DNA of 64,000 nt from Mya arenaria (Eukaryota > Mollusca > Bivalvia > Myida > Myidae), in contig NC_069126.1 in assembly GCF_026914265.1 (NCBI RefSeq), forward strand, positions 73,152,732-73,216,731, given 5' to 3'. The notes under the pieces are model-generated. The model saw only the letters and a list, made by a program, of their open reading frames with translations. It did not search any database and had not been told where the DNA came from. The position numbers were made by a program, and so were the translations under genes. Below are positions 34,386-46,813 of the stretch, in pieces; within the stretch, counting starts at the first letter, position 1, and the number at the start of each line of letters is the position of its first letter.

Positions 34386-34930
34386 GTACATATATACTAT
34401 GTATTAACATTAATTTGATGTATTTTTCGGAAATGTGACAGCCGGATGTATTTTTCACTTATTTTTTCCCAAGAAATGAACATTTTTTAAAGCAAAACAC
34501 ACAAGTACATGGCTTCTGCATTAGGATGTGGTTTGTGTTTTAGAATTCATATTTAAAAATACTCAATATCTCTAAGGAAAATAAAGAACGAGCGAGGGAT
34601 GTGTGTCAATGTAAATAGTATGGTTTAACGAAATTGTCACACTTTCCTGATATTACTACATACAAACAACTTGCCCCAGTAGGTTTATCTTGCACTTACT
34701 TGTTTCACATTGGATAGCTTCTCAAACATGAAGAATATTCATCGTATGTTAATAATAATTAAGGCTACTATTAAAATAGTCCGATTTCACGCACTGAACC
34801 GTGAAGGTACTTTTGTATTTATACAACCGTTCAACCGAATGCGTAATTGCTTATTTCAATCATTGCTCATAATGGTAAAGGTAAAATTACAATGCAGAAG
34901 GTGTTATTGCCGTGACTTCTAATCATATAT
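34386..34930. other. Intergenic, no gene seen
   Basis: AT-rich, with no recognised repeat or coding region. A short plus-strand open frame near 34710-34922 has no domain. Confidence 0.45.
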
Positions 34931-35236
34931 TCGGAACTCATCGGCTATTTTTATCGAAAACAACCTCGGATGTATAAGGACGCTTTACAATGTCAGAAAT
35001 CGTTAAACTTTACGTCCACTGCAAGTAGATCGCGTAGTAATTTAATTTAGCAGTTAAACTTAATGACTTAATTCTTGGGAATCTTAATTATGTTTGCGAT
35101 AATACACGTTACTGACAATCAATTTAAACTTAGATTAATAAATACAATTTAATTAATATTATAATTCAAAAAATTTCGAACTACTTCTACTGATGTACCG
35201 GCATACATCCGAGGTTGTTTTCACTTTTTATGTCCT
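34931..35236 (+). mobile_element. MITE family B, copy 1
   Basis: About 306 bp with inverted ends: left TCGAAAACAACCTCGGATGT, right ACATCCGAGGTTGTTTTCAC. The interior shares ACAATGTCAGAAATC and AGATCGCGTAGT with copy 2 at 43662-43950 and, inverted, CTGCAAGTAGA-CGCGTAGTAA with copy 3 at 52591-52860. Non-coding. Confidence 0.8.
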
Positions 35237-35862
35237 AATTTCAATACCGGAAGCACGCCGGAGATAGCATATTTTACTAAGTGTTTTTAAACGTCTATTT
35301 AGTGTGTGATAAAAAAATCAATTTCATGTACAATTTGTTTTTAAATACTGTATCTGTTTTAGTTTGTTTATTTATTTGTTTCATAAACACCAATACAAGT
35401 TATATTAACGGGGGATGTTCCTTTTAACCTTTTAAATACTAACACTTTCCAATTACGTTTCTTCATTTAATGTCCCATTTTCAAAAACAAAATAAATAAA
35501 TAGATCTTTTATTTAAATTTCAGATGGCGATTTACCATTGTTACACCCAGAGCTTCGACGCGTGCTTGCAACTGAATTTTGAAGCCTTTTGTTTCTGATC
35601 TTTTGTTTCATCGTTTTATTTCTATACTTAATTTATTATTTTTAACATTCTTACCTTTCATGCTATCCACATTTTTCAAATTTTGGTTTAAATTATACTT
35701 CGAAACTATCGCTATAATAGTCCTTTAAGGGAAGTTATCATGGTCATGGTATTAGAACAATGGGACGATTGCCCAGAACTTAGTTAAAGTTAACAACATG
35801 ATTAACGACAACGTTTTTCTCTGATATTGACATAAGAAGTAAATTTGGATGGTTTTAAGGGT

Positions 35863-35880
35863 GCCCCCCCCCCCTCCCCC
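35863..35880. repeat. Poly-C tract
   Basis: Thirteen or so C, a T, then five C. No other structure nearby until the hairpin at 35916. Confidence 0.7.
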
Positions 35881-35915
35881 TGAATCAACTAGTGGCATAT
35901 AATAAAAAAAAACTC

Positions 35916-36021
35916 GTAACTAATTTGCACATTACTAATTGCATTATACCTCTTATATTTCTTGATTACAAATATAAAAGGTACAATGCAATTAGTAATA
36001 TGTAATGTGCAAACTAGTTAC
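35916..36021. mobile_element. Hairpin element (106-bp inverted repeat)
   Basis: GTAACTAATTTGCACATTAC at the left faces GTAATGTGCAAACTAGTTAC at the right; inner arms TACTAATTGCATTATACC and GGTACAATGCAATTAGTA also pair, leaving a loop of about 10 bases. A small foldback MITE is most likely. A hairpin RNA precursor cannot be excluded. Confidence 0.7.
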
Positions 36022-36904
36022 AACGCAACGTTACAGAGTTTCCTGGACTGGTACCCTACGTTACTTTTTGGAGAAAAGAGAACAAGGGTACCTGTCTAGA
36101 GCTTCCATGCTTATTTGTGGACGTTATAACTTCTAATGGAGATATTGCCATTTAATTATCTCTCGTCCATAATTCATGATCTGGCTTCCGAAGGTGTCAA
36201 ATCATCTCGCAACTCGAACAGTCGGGTTCGTCTGATGTATATGGCTATCTTTACATTCATGGATTTTGATTTACGTAACAAAATAAATGTTAGTTTCAAT
36301 TACCATCAGCTGTTTGTGATGTTTGAATGACATTCATGATGTTTGAGACATTTAATTAATGCTGAAGCAGACGATAATGTTAGCTCACAGACTCCGTAAA
36401 GCGAGTTGTTGGTTGTAAAATGATAATGTCTTGAACGGGGGTATTGTCTGAAGAATTTCGCCATTCGAGTCGGAGATGTAATATAACGATGAACAAGAAA
36501 TGTCTTAAAACAGATAAACGGCGATTATTTTGTAAACAAGGTCATGAAGACTGTCTGAGAAAGCAGTGTGAATTTAATTTTTTCATATTGTCTGATTTAA
36601 ATATCAAAAGCGATTTAAGCGTTTCTGAGGTCGTTTTTACACAATTTTTGTACTCAATGATATAAATGCTAGAGTTATGTTTTATTTGCTAAACATGTGC
36701 GTAATTATTCTGAGAAGGTTTGTGCCAAGTTTCATTTAAAAAGTTGCTTTAAAAATGTCTTACTGTAGTGTCAGGTAAAAATAATAGTTAGATCAGCATG
36801 CTATTCAATAATAATGAGATAAACAATACATGAGGGGTGTGTTCTTGTGTTATATATAGTTTCAAAAAATACTTTAAAACCGATTAAGTGTGTGTATGTA
36901 AACT
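36022..36904. other. Intergenic, no gene seen
   Basis: Two plus-strand open frames of about 65-73 codons (36136-36330, 36444-36665) have no recognisable domain, upstream context or splice support. Nothing else is recognised. Confidence 0.45.
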
Positions 36905-37190
36905 AATTTATGCTCACACTCGGGCATTTAGGCCCATTCGGCGAGTGGTCCGATAAGAATGGTCATTTAATGTTATTGGAGCATAGTGCACAGACAGAAT
37001 GTGACTATGGCAAGAGCTACCCTGGTTCTTTAACGCGCACCAGTGTATTACAATATTACGCAAGACCCCCATTTAACGTTCCTCCCGGAAGGCGATAAGT
37101 ATATTTTTATAGCTGTACGGCGGGGAATCGAACCATCGACCACCGGATTGACAGTCAAGTGTGTAACCACTAGACCACGGATCCGCCACA
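36905..37190 (-). mobile_element. tRNA-derived SINE, second family, minus strand
   Basis: The complement of 37117-37187 is a tRNA-like head: GGCGGATCCGTGGTCTAGTGG, then GGTTACAC, TTGACTGTCAA and GGTTCGATTCCCCGCC. Acceptor ends (GGCGG/CCGCC) and a B box are present but the anticodon stem does not pair, so it is not a working tRNA. The body (37116 down to about 36905) has conserved-looking GGGGGTCTTGCG and GCGCGTTAAAGAACCAGGGT. Such heads plus a conserved central domain are typical of invertebrate SINEs. Confidence 0.6.
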
Positions 37191-39098
37191 AGACAATAGT
37201 TTAAAGGGACGCGTTCCCGTTTATAGGGTCGTACAGCGAAATCCCATTTTATTAATGAAAAAGTACCCGAATTTCAAATAAGAGCTATATTGTTAATATT
37301 TTTTTAAATAAGACAGAAATGCTCTATTTTGCCGAAAAGTGTTCTAAACGCTATCGAAGATTTATTAGTTAGGGTTGGACACCTTTTCTGTAAAAGGGGT
37401 AAGGGCCAGTTATTACTTGATTTTATTCAATAAAAGTAAGTAAAATAACTCAGTTTCAATCACGATGCAAACATAAGATCTTTGAACGATTCTTTCTAAT
37501 GACAACAAGCTAGTTTAAAACATATTTCTGTCCAAAGTGATATTTCTTTCTCTACCCTATGCATGCGTACAATGTGGCCAAATTTAGATGGAATTCGTGA
37601 TAAGGTATCTATATTATACAGAATGATTGATGGGAAAATGTTCGAAGTAATTACTCAATAATGTGAGCGTATATTATAGTAATGCTATCCCAAACGATCG
37701 ATTCTATATAGATACCATTTTAAGCTATATGATATTCCACACAGGCGATATAGATGCCATGAACACCTTATCTGTGAAACTATCTTTTTTTGCTCCTGTC
37801 AAAACTAGGGAGAAAAGTGTTTCTGTTACCACGGCATCGTTGTTTTGTTTGTTTTCGGTATTGATTAAGCATTTGCCTCCATTATTAGAAAGCAAGCAAG
37901 ACTGCAATAGAAAGCATCATTGCTAAAGTCGATTCGTGTGCCATCTACAGAAAGATATGAAGACACCACGAAGGTGAATCCATCGGGTGAGAACAGATTT
38001 TCCATTAATTGGAGGAACGGAACAATTGTAGTTATTAAGAGCTATGGCCATGTGCTGTCTCTGGTTAGGCGTCTACCATATATAACGGAGCGAAGGCGGC
38101 TGGAAGTTTCACACAGTGTAGTGATTAGATGTAAGATGCAGTGAAACAGACAGGTTGGTTTATATGAATTTATTTATTATACCTTCAACGTTATGGAAGA
38201 TGTTTCTTTTTTATTTTCATAGTGCCGCTGCTTTAACCAATATATGTTGCATATACTAAAACTTAAAAACTTTTAGAAACGTTATTAAAACAAGTCTTGC
38301 ATGCTATACAGGATACATAAGCAGATTAAATGAGCTAAGGAAAACGGCTTACTTGTGATAAAAAAAATATACATACTTTAATTTAGTTTAAAACAATTTA
38401 GTAGCGTTATTGAAAGAGATTCGGTTAAACTTTTTAAGTTGGATGTATTTTGGAATGCATAATTTTAACACTAATGAACTTCTTTTTAAATTACTTTAGC
38501 TCACTGTTAATTTGTAATAGTATATATGTACAATGAACTTATTACAGTAATAATAAAATGAAAAAGGCATAGAACAGCATATAGAACAGGTTTAGAATTG
38601 CGATTATCATCATGGACATGTACAAACCTCAAATATGAGCATTTAATTTGTACCAAGAAGTAAACATAGTATGGTATTCAAAAGAAGGGCAATGCGTTAT
38701 TTTAACATTCCAGAGAAATACTTACAAGTGCTCTTACCGGACTTGAGTTATTCTGAATGATCGTCTTCTCAGCAGCTGTTGATTTTAATGTGCCACCGAA
38801 ATCAACTTCACAGTATCAATGACTCTCCCAAATCAGTAGTCATATATATCCTGCTGTGTTAAATCTTCTTGTCGAGATGTATTTAATTTCCGTTAAGTCT
38901 TCGTACGTTGCCACGTGCTTGTAAAAACTTTGTTGATAAATGTAAGGACGCGTGTGAGGTTGGTTCCCATAATTTAGTTGAGCCCCGAGTGAACTCACGT
39001 TGTCAAGCGGCAGACCATTCTATGAGGGGACACAAACATCAACTAATAGAGATATTTCGGTGCAGGTTTATGAGTGTGTCTGTGTTTCTTGTACGCTC
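37191..39098. other. Intergenic, no gene seen
   Basis: No exon or repeat family is recognised. Open frames on both strands near 37663-38144 overlap each other and carry no domain. Confidence 0.45.
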
Positions 39099-39160
39099 TG
39101 TGTGTGTGTGTGCGCGCGCGCGTGTGTGTGTGTGCGCGCGCGCGCGTGTGTGCGTGTGTG
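39099..39160. repeat. Alternating (TG)n(CG)n tract, 62 bp
   Basis: Unbroken pyrimidine-purine alternation: TG runs, a CG block, TG runs, a longer CG block (about six CG), TG with one CG, TG. Such sequence is strongly Z-DNA-prone and locally CpG-dense in an AT-rich region. Confidence 0.92.
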
Positions 39161-39792
39161 TTTCCTGTAGTTTCCATTGTACTATTGTTAATGCAAGCAA
39201 ATAGCCCTACATAAAAATACATGACTTCAATCAATGCTTCATCCAGAATTTTAAACTAAACGAATAAACACTTACGAGCAAAATCAAAGCACTGAAATTG
39301 CTTTAGGATGGTACTGGTGGTAGTTTAAAAGCAGTCATCTTCTAGTATTGCAACAAAAGTTTGTTAAAATGTTGTAACATACACTCTTAATGAGCAAGAG
39401 CAACACCGAGAATAACAACGGTTAAGGGAATAGTTTAATGTAGGTGAATGGCCTTACTAATTAACATATAGGTATTGTGACTGTCTATGTTTACCAAGTG
39501 ACAGTTTGTATCTTTAATGATTTTCAAGTTGCACGACAATTAACACAGTGCTTGAATAAACCATACAAAAAAAAAAGAAATTATTGGTCACCATTGAAAA
39601 AAAGATATATTTTGAGTAACATCATGATTTTACATGATGAAGTAAAACAGCAAAATTAGGTGTGCACCGACTTATGTACAAGAATGGGAATATAAAAGCA
39701 GCCACAGACCGCCATATCCCCAATCAAATTAAGATCAGTATCAACTTTGCTTTCTGGCAAAGGATAATATTGAAAATTAAAAAGTGCATGAC

Positions 39793-40030
39793 CCAAAATA
39801 TACTGCATCCAAAGTTACGGTTCTTGTGAACTAGACTTATCCTTAATGAGATCTATCTTTATATGAAGTTTGAAGTCAATACCTCAAAGTTATGCTCCGG
39901 ACAAAAATATGTATTTAGATTAACAAAGGGCAATAACTAAAATACTGCCCCAGAGTTATGGTTCCTGTGTACTGCGCTTCTCCTTAATGAAATATATCTG
40001 TATATGATGTTTATAGTCCATACCTTACAG
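39793..40030 (+). repeat. Dispersed repeat with two ~100-bp tandem copies
   Basis: 39793-39894 and 39937-40030 share AGTTAYGGTTC, GTG-ACT, TCCTTAATGA, ATCT-TATATGA and a TC(A)ATACC box. From general knowledge it resembles a repeat common in bivalve introns and intergenic DNA (phrases such as GGGCAATAACT and AGTTATGCTCCGGACAA). Confidence 0.6.
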
Positions 40031-40510
40031 ACTTTCCAATTTATACAGAGAAAAAAAAATGTTTCGAGCAGGAATAAAGACAATAGAACGAATATAATTA
40101 TGGGATATGAATTTATGTGGAATTATCAATCATATTAAATGCAGTTCATAAAAAAGAATCATGGGGTGTAAAATTAGTGAAATAATCTGTTACAATTAAC
40201 GACATATTGGTAAATATGTAAATATATATGTAAAATGGAGAAGAAGATGAACTTTAAACAAAATACATATTATGAATAGTAAGTTGTTCCTTTATGGTTT
40301 ATGAAGACAATGTTGCCAACAGTTGTGATTGATGCAACGTTGATTGATCCATACTCCTTACCAACAATAAACCACACCTGTGTCAGGTCACTGTCTATAC
40401 ACGAACATAGTATATGGATAGGTATATCTGTTTAATGTTGTAAAATAAATAAACTTTGATATAAATAATTTACACACTTTATGAATAATGCACATAATTT
40501 GATAATAAGA

Positions 40511-40682
40511 ATGTACTGAATGTGGAATTGTTTTGCTCGTTCAATGAAAAGTAAAAGTGAAATGCTCCCAGTTATAAATGTGAACAAGAGGGCGGTGGAG
40601 TGGAATTGTTTTGCTCGTTCATTGAAAAGTAAAAGTTTAAATGCTCCCAGTAATAAATGTGAACCAGAGGGCCGTGGAGTGG
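40511..40682 (+). repeat. Two-copy ~90-bp tandem duplication
   Basis: GGAATTGTTTTGCTCGTTCA, GAAAAGTAAAAGT, AAATGCTCCCAGT, ATAAATGTGAAC and AGAGGGC-GTGGAGTGG occur twice in direct order, with few differences. Confidence 0.88.
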
Positions 40683-41486
40683 GTGGCAAAGTTTGTCTTA
40701 GTCAAGTCGTTTGAAATGAAGTGATGTTGAAAATAGCATATAATGGCACTCAGTGAGAGGTGATGCAAACAATGGCGATTTGAACATGTATTATACATTT
40801 GTAAGGCACTTTGATTGCACTAATAATAATAATGTTCACACAACGAGTAAAAATACAAACTCAATCTTAAAATCACATTATAATTAAAAAACTTAATATC
40901 ACCATAGAATTAGAAAAAAAACAACATGTGGACCCAACACGGTAAGATACAAAAGATAAAAGTACATTTTTATTTAGACATTGACGTGGCAAGATGGAAA
41001 TGGATCTTTTGCACTACAATATTTATTGCTTTAACATGTTCAAAAAGGTTACTAGTTGAATGGAATAAGTAGTAAAAAGTATTCGGAAACCTTAAGCTTG
41101 TTTTAGATTATGGGAGGTGCTGCACCCTGTCTTTTTTTTTTTGAAAACACCTTTCTACCCTCATGGAGACTGGAATGTGCACCCTCCTGCCTACACAGAG
41201 TTAATTGCTAAAGATAATAAAATATGTGTTTGGTTTTGATTTAAATTTGAAATATAACTATGAGTTCAAACAAACTTTACGTATTTGGTAGTTGAAACCT
41301 TATATTACTTCAATTTTCTAACATTTTCTATGAAATTCATAATGCCTCAATTATTCACTGCCCGATAGAATGTGCGTTTTTTTTGTCTATCTGCACCCTG
41401 TCTCTTTTTCTGTACCACCCTGTCGTTTTTAAAACCTGGCTAAAACCTTACCTAATTATTGTATGTGGCAGATGTGGTAAGCACGA

Positions 41487-41931
41487 GGTAAACATGTTCA
41501 CATCAGAGTTTTTTTTGCAGAAATTGTGTTACAAGTACTTTGTAGAATTGGTGCCAGTCAGATCTGGCAATATTTGTCACTTTTGATGCCTTGCATTCAG
41601 ATTGGATTCGTAAACTGCCATCTGCTGTCAATTATTCTTTAAACTCTGGGTAACGAGGTTGTTCATGAGTTCAGTTGCAATTGTGACCATGGTGGCTAGT
41701 TATTGTGTGGTGCATGCGGTAAACATATTCACATCAGAGCTTTTTTGCAGGAATTGTTTTAAAAAGCGCTTTGAAGAATTGTTGTCAGTCAGAATCTGAC
41801 AATATTTGTCACTTTGGATGCGAAGCGTTTAATTTTGATGCATACACTGTCATATCTACTGTCAGCTGTTTACTTCTTTAATGTCTGGGCAACAAGATTG
41901 TAGGAGTTCAGTTGCAACTGTGACCATGGTG
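41487..41931. repeat. Two-copy ~230-bp direct duplication with possible coding remnants
   Basis: 41487-41693 and 41718-41931 share GGTAAACAT-TTCACATCAGA, TTTTTTGCAG, GTCAGTCAGA, CTGACAATATTTGTCACTTT, TACTGTCAGCTG-TT and AGTTCAGTTGCAA-TGTGACCATGGTG. On the minus strand the last part reads MVTVATELLQSCCPDIKE in one copy and MVTIATELMNNLVTQSLKN in the other, so an exon-bearing segment may have been duplicated. The second copy lacks the GTAAAC that could be the splice donor of the first. Confidence 0.6.
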
Positions 41932-42018
41932 TCATCTGCGAGAAGAAACTCAGCAATTCTCTCATCTAACAGACTATTTCCTACCACTACAGTCACATTA
42001 GTGGGAGGAGCTTCCATT
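41875..42018 (-). CDS. Uncharacterised exon-like segment
   Basis: Minus strand from ATG at about 42015 reads MEAPPTNVTVVVGNSLLDER, then IAEFLLADDTMVTVATELL and QSCCPDIKE, followed by GTAAAC, a plausible donor. The codon use and lack of stops look coding-like and its 3' part is duplicated at about 41630-41693. No family recognised. It could be an exon of the same gene as 42420-42652, or a relic of a repeated gene. Confidence 0.35.
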
Positions 42019-42419
42019 TTCTTTAAATATGAATATATACAAACTTTTTAATGCAGACCATGACAAGTTAATAAATGCATTTCATTTGCCTGCCAAGTAC
42101 TAGTTATTTTATAATAGATATGTAGATATACAGTAAAAGAGAACATAACAAGGCATATCCGACTTGTGTATGTTATCTGGCAATGTGTTTAACACGTTCT
42201 AAAAGGAGATATATTTTTATGTTGTTTTCTAGTTAATTATGGATTCAGTTACAGTTAGTTCAAATATATATGTCAGAGGTGAACATGAAATAATGAATAG
42301 CAATTAAATCTGTACATAGCGTTATTATTTTGCCACAGAGGAAAACAACTAATGAATAACTAAACGGCATACATATTGAAATTGGTAACATTGAACATAT
42401 ACAGGAGGAAAAATAGTGT

Positions 42420-42652
42420 GGCAGAATGTAACTGATAAAACAATCCCTGCATTTTTTAGTTGGACGTGGTGGCGAGGGACTCCCTCCTTGAGTGTGGGTG
42501 ACGTCTGTGATTGTCACAAAATCACCTGGTCTGGCATCGGACTGGACCGCAACATGCCATAATTTGATTTTGGCTTTCTGCTTGTCCACTTCGGAGGTAA
42601 TGACCACTACGTCAATCTCTTTGTAACATACCTTGACGGTACAAGCAGGTGA
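42420..42652 (-). CDS. Uncharacterised exon, possibly OB-fold-like
   Basis: After a good acceptor (pyrimidine stretch, CTATCTAG ending at 42653), the minus strand reads SPACTVKVCYKEIDVVVITS, EVDKQKAKIKLWHVAVQSDA and RPGDFVTITDVTHTQ, then a less convincing GGSPSPPRPTKKCR. The pattern of beta strands around KIKLW and a GDFVTI turn resembles OB-fold domains of lineage-expanded mollusc proteins; that is an inference. The 3' boundary is unclear: CCAG|GTGATT at about 42524 is one possible donor. No start codon or partner exons can be fixed. Confidence 0.4.
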
Positions 42653-43661
42653 CTAGATAGGAAATTATATTTTGAACATGGTGATTATTTACTTCACATA
42701 TTGTGTACAGACATACAAGGTAGTTCGCCATTTACATGCTATTATACAATCAATCTGAATGTAGGGTTTTGCTGCAATACTGTTTCTTAACAAAACATAT
42801 TTAAGATGTCAAAATTTTATACCATGACTTTTCTTTGACAGTAACATGAAAAAGACAACAGTGTGTCACTGTGAACAGTTGTTACTGTTATGATTAATTT
42901 CCTTGATAGTAAAACTGTGACAACAGTCAATATTTGACAGTCTTACTCAAATACTACAATGCAAGTAAATACACACGGACAGGCTACACATCTCATATAA
43001 ACACAAACTAATTTGCAATTAAATGACAATATCGATACTCACTTAACGCTTAGACGTTTCGTCTGTGTTAAGCTTTGAAAATTGCGATGAAAACGGTTGA
43101 AAGTAAAACATTTTCCAGAATGACCAACAGTGTGATTACTACTGAATCATACAGCATTATCCTACCTAATAATATGTCGAGTACGAAATTGAGTGACATT
43201 ATTTGATAAATAGAATTGATTAAACGTAGCATATACAACTCGTGTATCTAATCAACGCGATGAAAGAATAAATTACAAACTAATTTCGTTCGAAAATTCT
43301 AGTGTGAACACTCACCGAAGCTTGCCGGAGATGGTCGGGTAATTACGATTGAAAGTGTGTATATTCATACATTGTTCAGATGAGATCCATCTGAACTTGA
43401 TAAAAATATTGTAAAAGTTGATACGATTTCATTTCAAACACTCACAAACAACATGAACTCGATATTCTCTCAAAAATGTAATAAAATTCAGATATCTTGA
43501 TTCGCGTAGTAAGAACTTCTCTGCGTTGTCTAGTTGTGCATTACACTTGAACACTGGTTCCTGAACGCTTCTGTTTCAGCTTTAAAGCATCAAATGATGC
43601 AAGCCTTTCGAAAATTAGCATGGTACCCATGAACGGTAGCAGTATCGTCCGAAAACGGCAA

Positions 43662-43950
43662 TCGAAACTCTGCGGCCATTTTCCATCGAAAAACGACCTC
43701 GGATTTATATGGACGGTTTACAATGTCAGAAATCTTTACATGTATCGACGCTCCAAGAAGATCGCGTAGTGATTTTAATATACCACTTTGGAACCTTAAT
43801 TAAACCTGCAATAAAGCACTTTACTGGCAACCAATATTTGAACTTAGTAATGCAAATTTCACTTTAAAACCCTACAATTGATGAGTACTATTATTTAAAT
43901 TTTACTACTTCTACTGATGTACCTGCATGCATCAAAGGTTGATTTCATTT
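43662..43950 (+). mobile_element. MITE family B, copy 2
   Basis: Left end GGCCATTTTCCATCGAAAAA followed by CGACCTCGGATTTAT; right end GATGTACCTGCATGCATC, then AAAGGTTGATTTC. Interior ACAATGTCAGAAATC and AGATCGCGTAGTGATTTTAAT match copy 1. More diverged than copy 1. Confidence 0.75.
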
Positions 43951-46539
43951 CATTTGAAAATGACCGAATGTTCCGAATGTTAATACGTAGTCACTAGTAT
44001 TTAAAGTCTTCTTAGAACAGAAAAACCAGTGGTAACAATTGACTGGTGCATTAATGTGAGAGTATATTCAATATATTGTTTTATGTCCGTAACCGTTTTT
44101 CTATGAAATTATTCTGTGTTCTGGTACGCCGTTCAAAATGAGTTATTTTCTTCAATTTACAAACGTTTTTTTTCAATATCGCAAATGAATATTATCCGCC
44201 ATGATATTTAGAATGAACACGTCCATATTGCATCAGTTAAGTTGGTTACATGCCAACCTGGACCAGACCACCGAATTAAATACATGAATAAAATGAGAGC
44301 ATAATCACTTAAATCATTTAGTTTTTAAACCGATGTTGTTGTTTCTTTTATCAGCAGCCTGTCCCTATGTATGTGAGATAGGAATTAAATATATTTCTTA
44401 CGAACGATGATCAAATTGAGGGTGCTGTGCAGGGGCAGATCTATGAGTTGACGTTAGAGGGGCGTACTGTAGAGGACCATCTTGGAAGAAAACATTGGCT
44501 TAATTGAGTAAAAAAATGGTTGGGGCCAGGTATAGGTCCGTTATTTATATTATTCAAACCGATTATTTACATCGTTTTTTATCGCAATAAGTCCAATAGT
44601 GCATATCACCCAGGCTATGTAACATGGATTTATTACAATTCATATACGGTAGTTAACTTCCTTTTCTACGTGTTAACTTTTGTAACGGTCCTCACTGAGT
44701 ACCACACACAATGCACTTGAATATAAAATGAAGCATCCTCGTTCATTTCCATGATGCACTAACAGATAGGAGGTTAATAATGCCTCCAATATTGTGTCGA
44801 TATAATACACAAGAGGGTCCTGTTATATGTTGAATGATCTGATATTTGGCTTCAAGGTCCAATAAAACTGACATCTCTTGTTCACATACGTTAAACATTT
44901 TACTCAGGAGATGGCATGAAACTACACTACGGTTTACACTGAAGCTGACTTGCTGCGTATTAATAGAACGTAGGCTCTTAGCAGACTCGTGTATCCAGTG
45001 TTGATAAATGAGTTTATAAACACACGAGTGTTGTTTTCTGTACATAGTCCTACCTCTGTGTTGTTGTGTGGAGATTAAAGGATGGGATTTATCAGTATTA
45101 CTTATTAATGATGTGAATTATCTTTACACAGAAACAATGGTATGCTAAATCAACTTCAGTAACGTGCTCTTCCCGGACATGAGTTAATTTACTATTTACG
45201 ATTTGCCACAAACAGGAATATAATTGGACATATCAACGGTTTAAAGAGAGGAAATTGCTCCAATTTACTGGCATTCTATTTCCAAGGTGAATATAGCCTC
45301 TATTTGTATTTGTATCTGGAGGGAAACCGAACTTAATATGCTGTTAATATGAACCACTGCGTATGTTAAAGTGTGTTATAAACTTTTTGTCTTTGGCTTT
45401 AAAAAAGTACTGGATAAACGAAATACTTATCACTTATTACGTGAGTAATTTCTTTTGAAAGTCATCCCTCAGTTGTAAGGACTATTTATGTACTGAACAC
45501 CTTCTAGAAAATAAGCACTAGCGGTTTTAAAAGGGGGCTGACCCGACGCCCTCCACCCGCCCTTTTATTTTTTTTCCAAATTTTACTATTAACCTCGCAA
45601 TTTCAGGCTCAGCAAACAGAATTATTGAAAATTTCAAAATATCTATACAGTAATCATATGACTATTTCTGAATTGTAACAAAAATGTAACATTGTAACAA
45701 TGACTTTGATACTTTAACAGAGAGGGCACATTTTACTATATGTTCTCTAGTCTCAGCAATTTTATAACAAGATTGATTACAGACACAAACTCATTCTCAA
45801 AACGTATTTGAATTTAAACCCAGATCCGTAATGCGCTCCTTGTAAGCTTAGCCTGCAATTGTTTGCACTTCATGTACTTAAGTCGTATTTATTTTCAAGC
45901 AAGCTAGTGTTCGCACTTATAATATAAAATAAACGATATGAGCCAAAGTACAAATAAACTTTGCATCTAAATATGAAACACAGAAATGTTTATTACACTT
46001 TCATCAAAGTTATATTGAGAACCAACGTTGACGCTTTTCCGGTAGCCGGATATTGTCGATGTGCGGGTCAACGAGAATGATTGTGTCTGCACTTGTAATT
46101 AACTTCAAACAATGTTCTCTCGTATGGGTAAGCGGATACGGTGAAAGTGGCGTTCCCCCAATCATTTCAATGAAACTTTCAGTTTAAACACTTTTTTTGC
46201 AGTTTTAGCGCATGACAATTGGCTAATTGACTTAAAAAACAACATTATTTGTCGAAAATTATGAAAATGGGGGAATATCTTTATCTTTTATGTCAATACC
46301 CGATAAGCAAAATGAATTGAATATACTTGAAAGCACTATTTCAGACTAAAATGCCAAAATGTTAACCCCCTTTAACACATTGACTTGAACGGGTCTTACC
46401 CAAAGGCGGAGGTAAATATCAGTTACATTTAGACCTTACTACAAATATTTTGTCTCTTACACAACAAAGTCTTGTAGATGTGACCCAAATAGGAGGAACA
46501 GTCAGTCATGGTCATAAGGCCTAAAATACATTTCGTTTG
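43951..46539. other. Intergenic, no gene seen
   Basis: A minus-strand frame at 44743-45045 is the longest but shows no domain. A GC-richer patch at 45535-45565 and assorted AT-rich sequence hold nothing recognised. Confidence 0.45.
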
Positions 46540-46777
46540 GGTTACCCGACCCTACCTATGAAAAAGGCGCCGACCCTACCGTTTTTATAGTCAGTTGGTA
46601 AAAAAATGAAAACTAAATCTTTTTTTAAGTATATTAGTAAAAACATTGAACGCTTTATTCTCCAATGATGAAAATTACGTTTCTATATAAAGCCTAATAA
46701 AAAAATAAATAAATAAAAAGCCTACCTACCCTCCCTATTTTTGAAAAGGATAAAACCCTAACCAAACCATTTTTTTG
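46540..46777 (+). repeat. Left inverted arm bracketing the 25-bp minisatellite
   Basis: Contains GACCCTACCTATGAA, GGCGCCGACCCTACCG, TTTATAGTCAG, AAGCCTAATAA and GGATAAAACCCTAACCAAAC. The complement of 51679-51855 has the same blocks in the same order. A partial third copy is at 54945-55020. Confidence 0.85.
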
Positions 46778-46813
46778 CCTAGCCTTACTCTATCCTCAGG
46801 AATTGACTTGTAA

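Noticed and set aside
37117..37187. Possible tRNA-Asp (GTC) on the minus strand
   Set aside because: A and B boxes exist, but the anticodon stem does not pair and a long repetitive body follows, as in a SINE.
39043..39234. Frames rich in His-Thr or Cys-Val-Arg
   Set aside because: They translate the alternating TG/CG microsatellite.
44743..45045. 100-codon minus-strand frame
   Set aside because: No recognisable domain, no splice context and no relatives in the window; consistent with chance.
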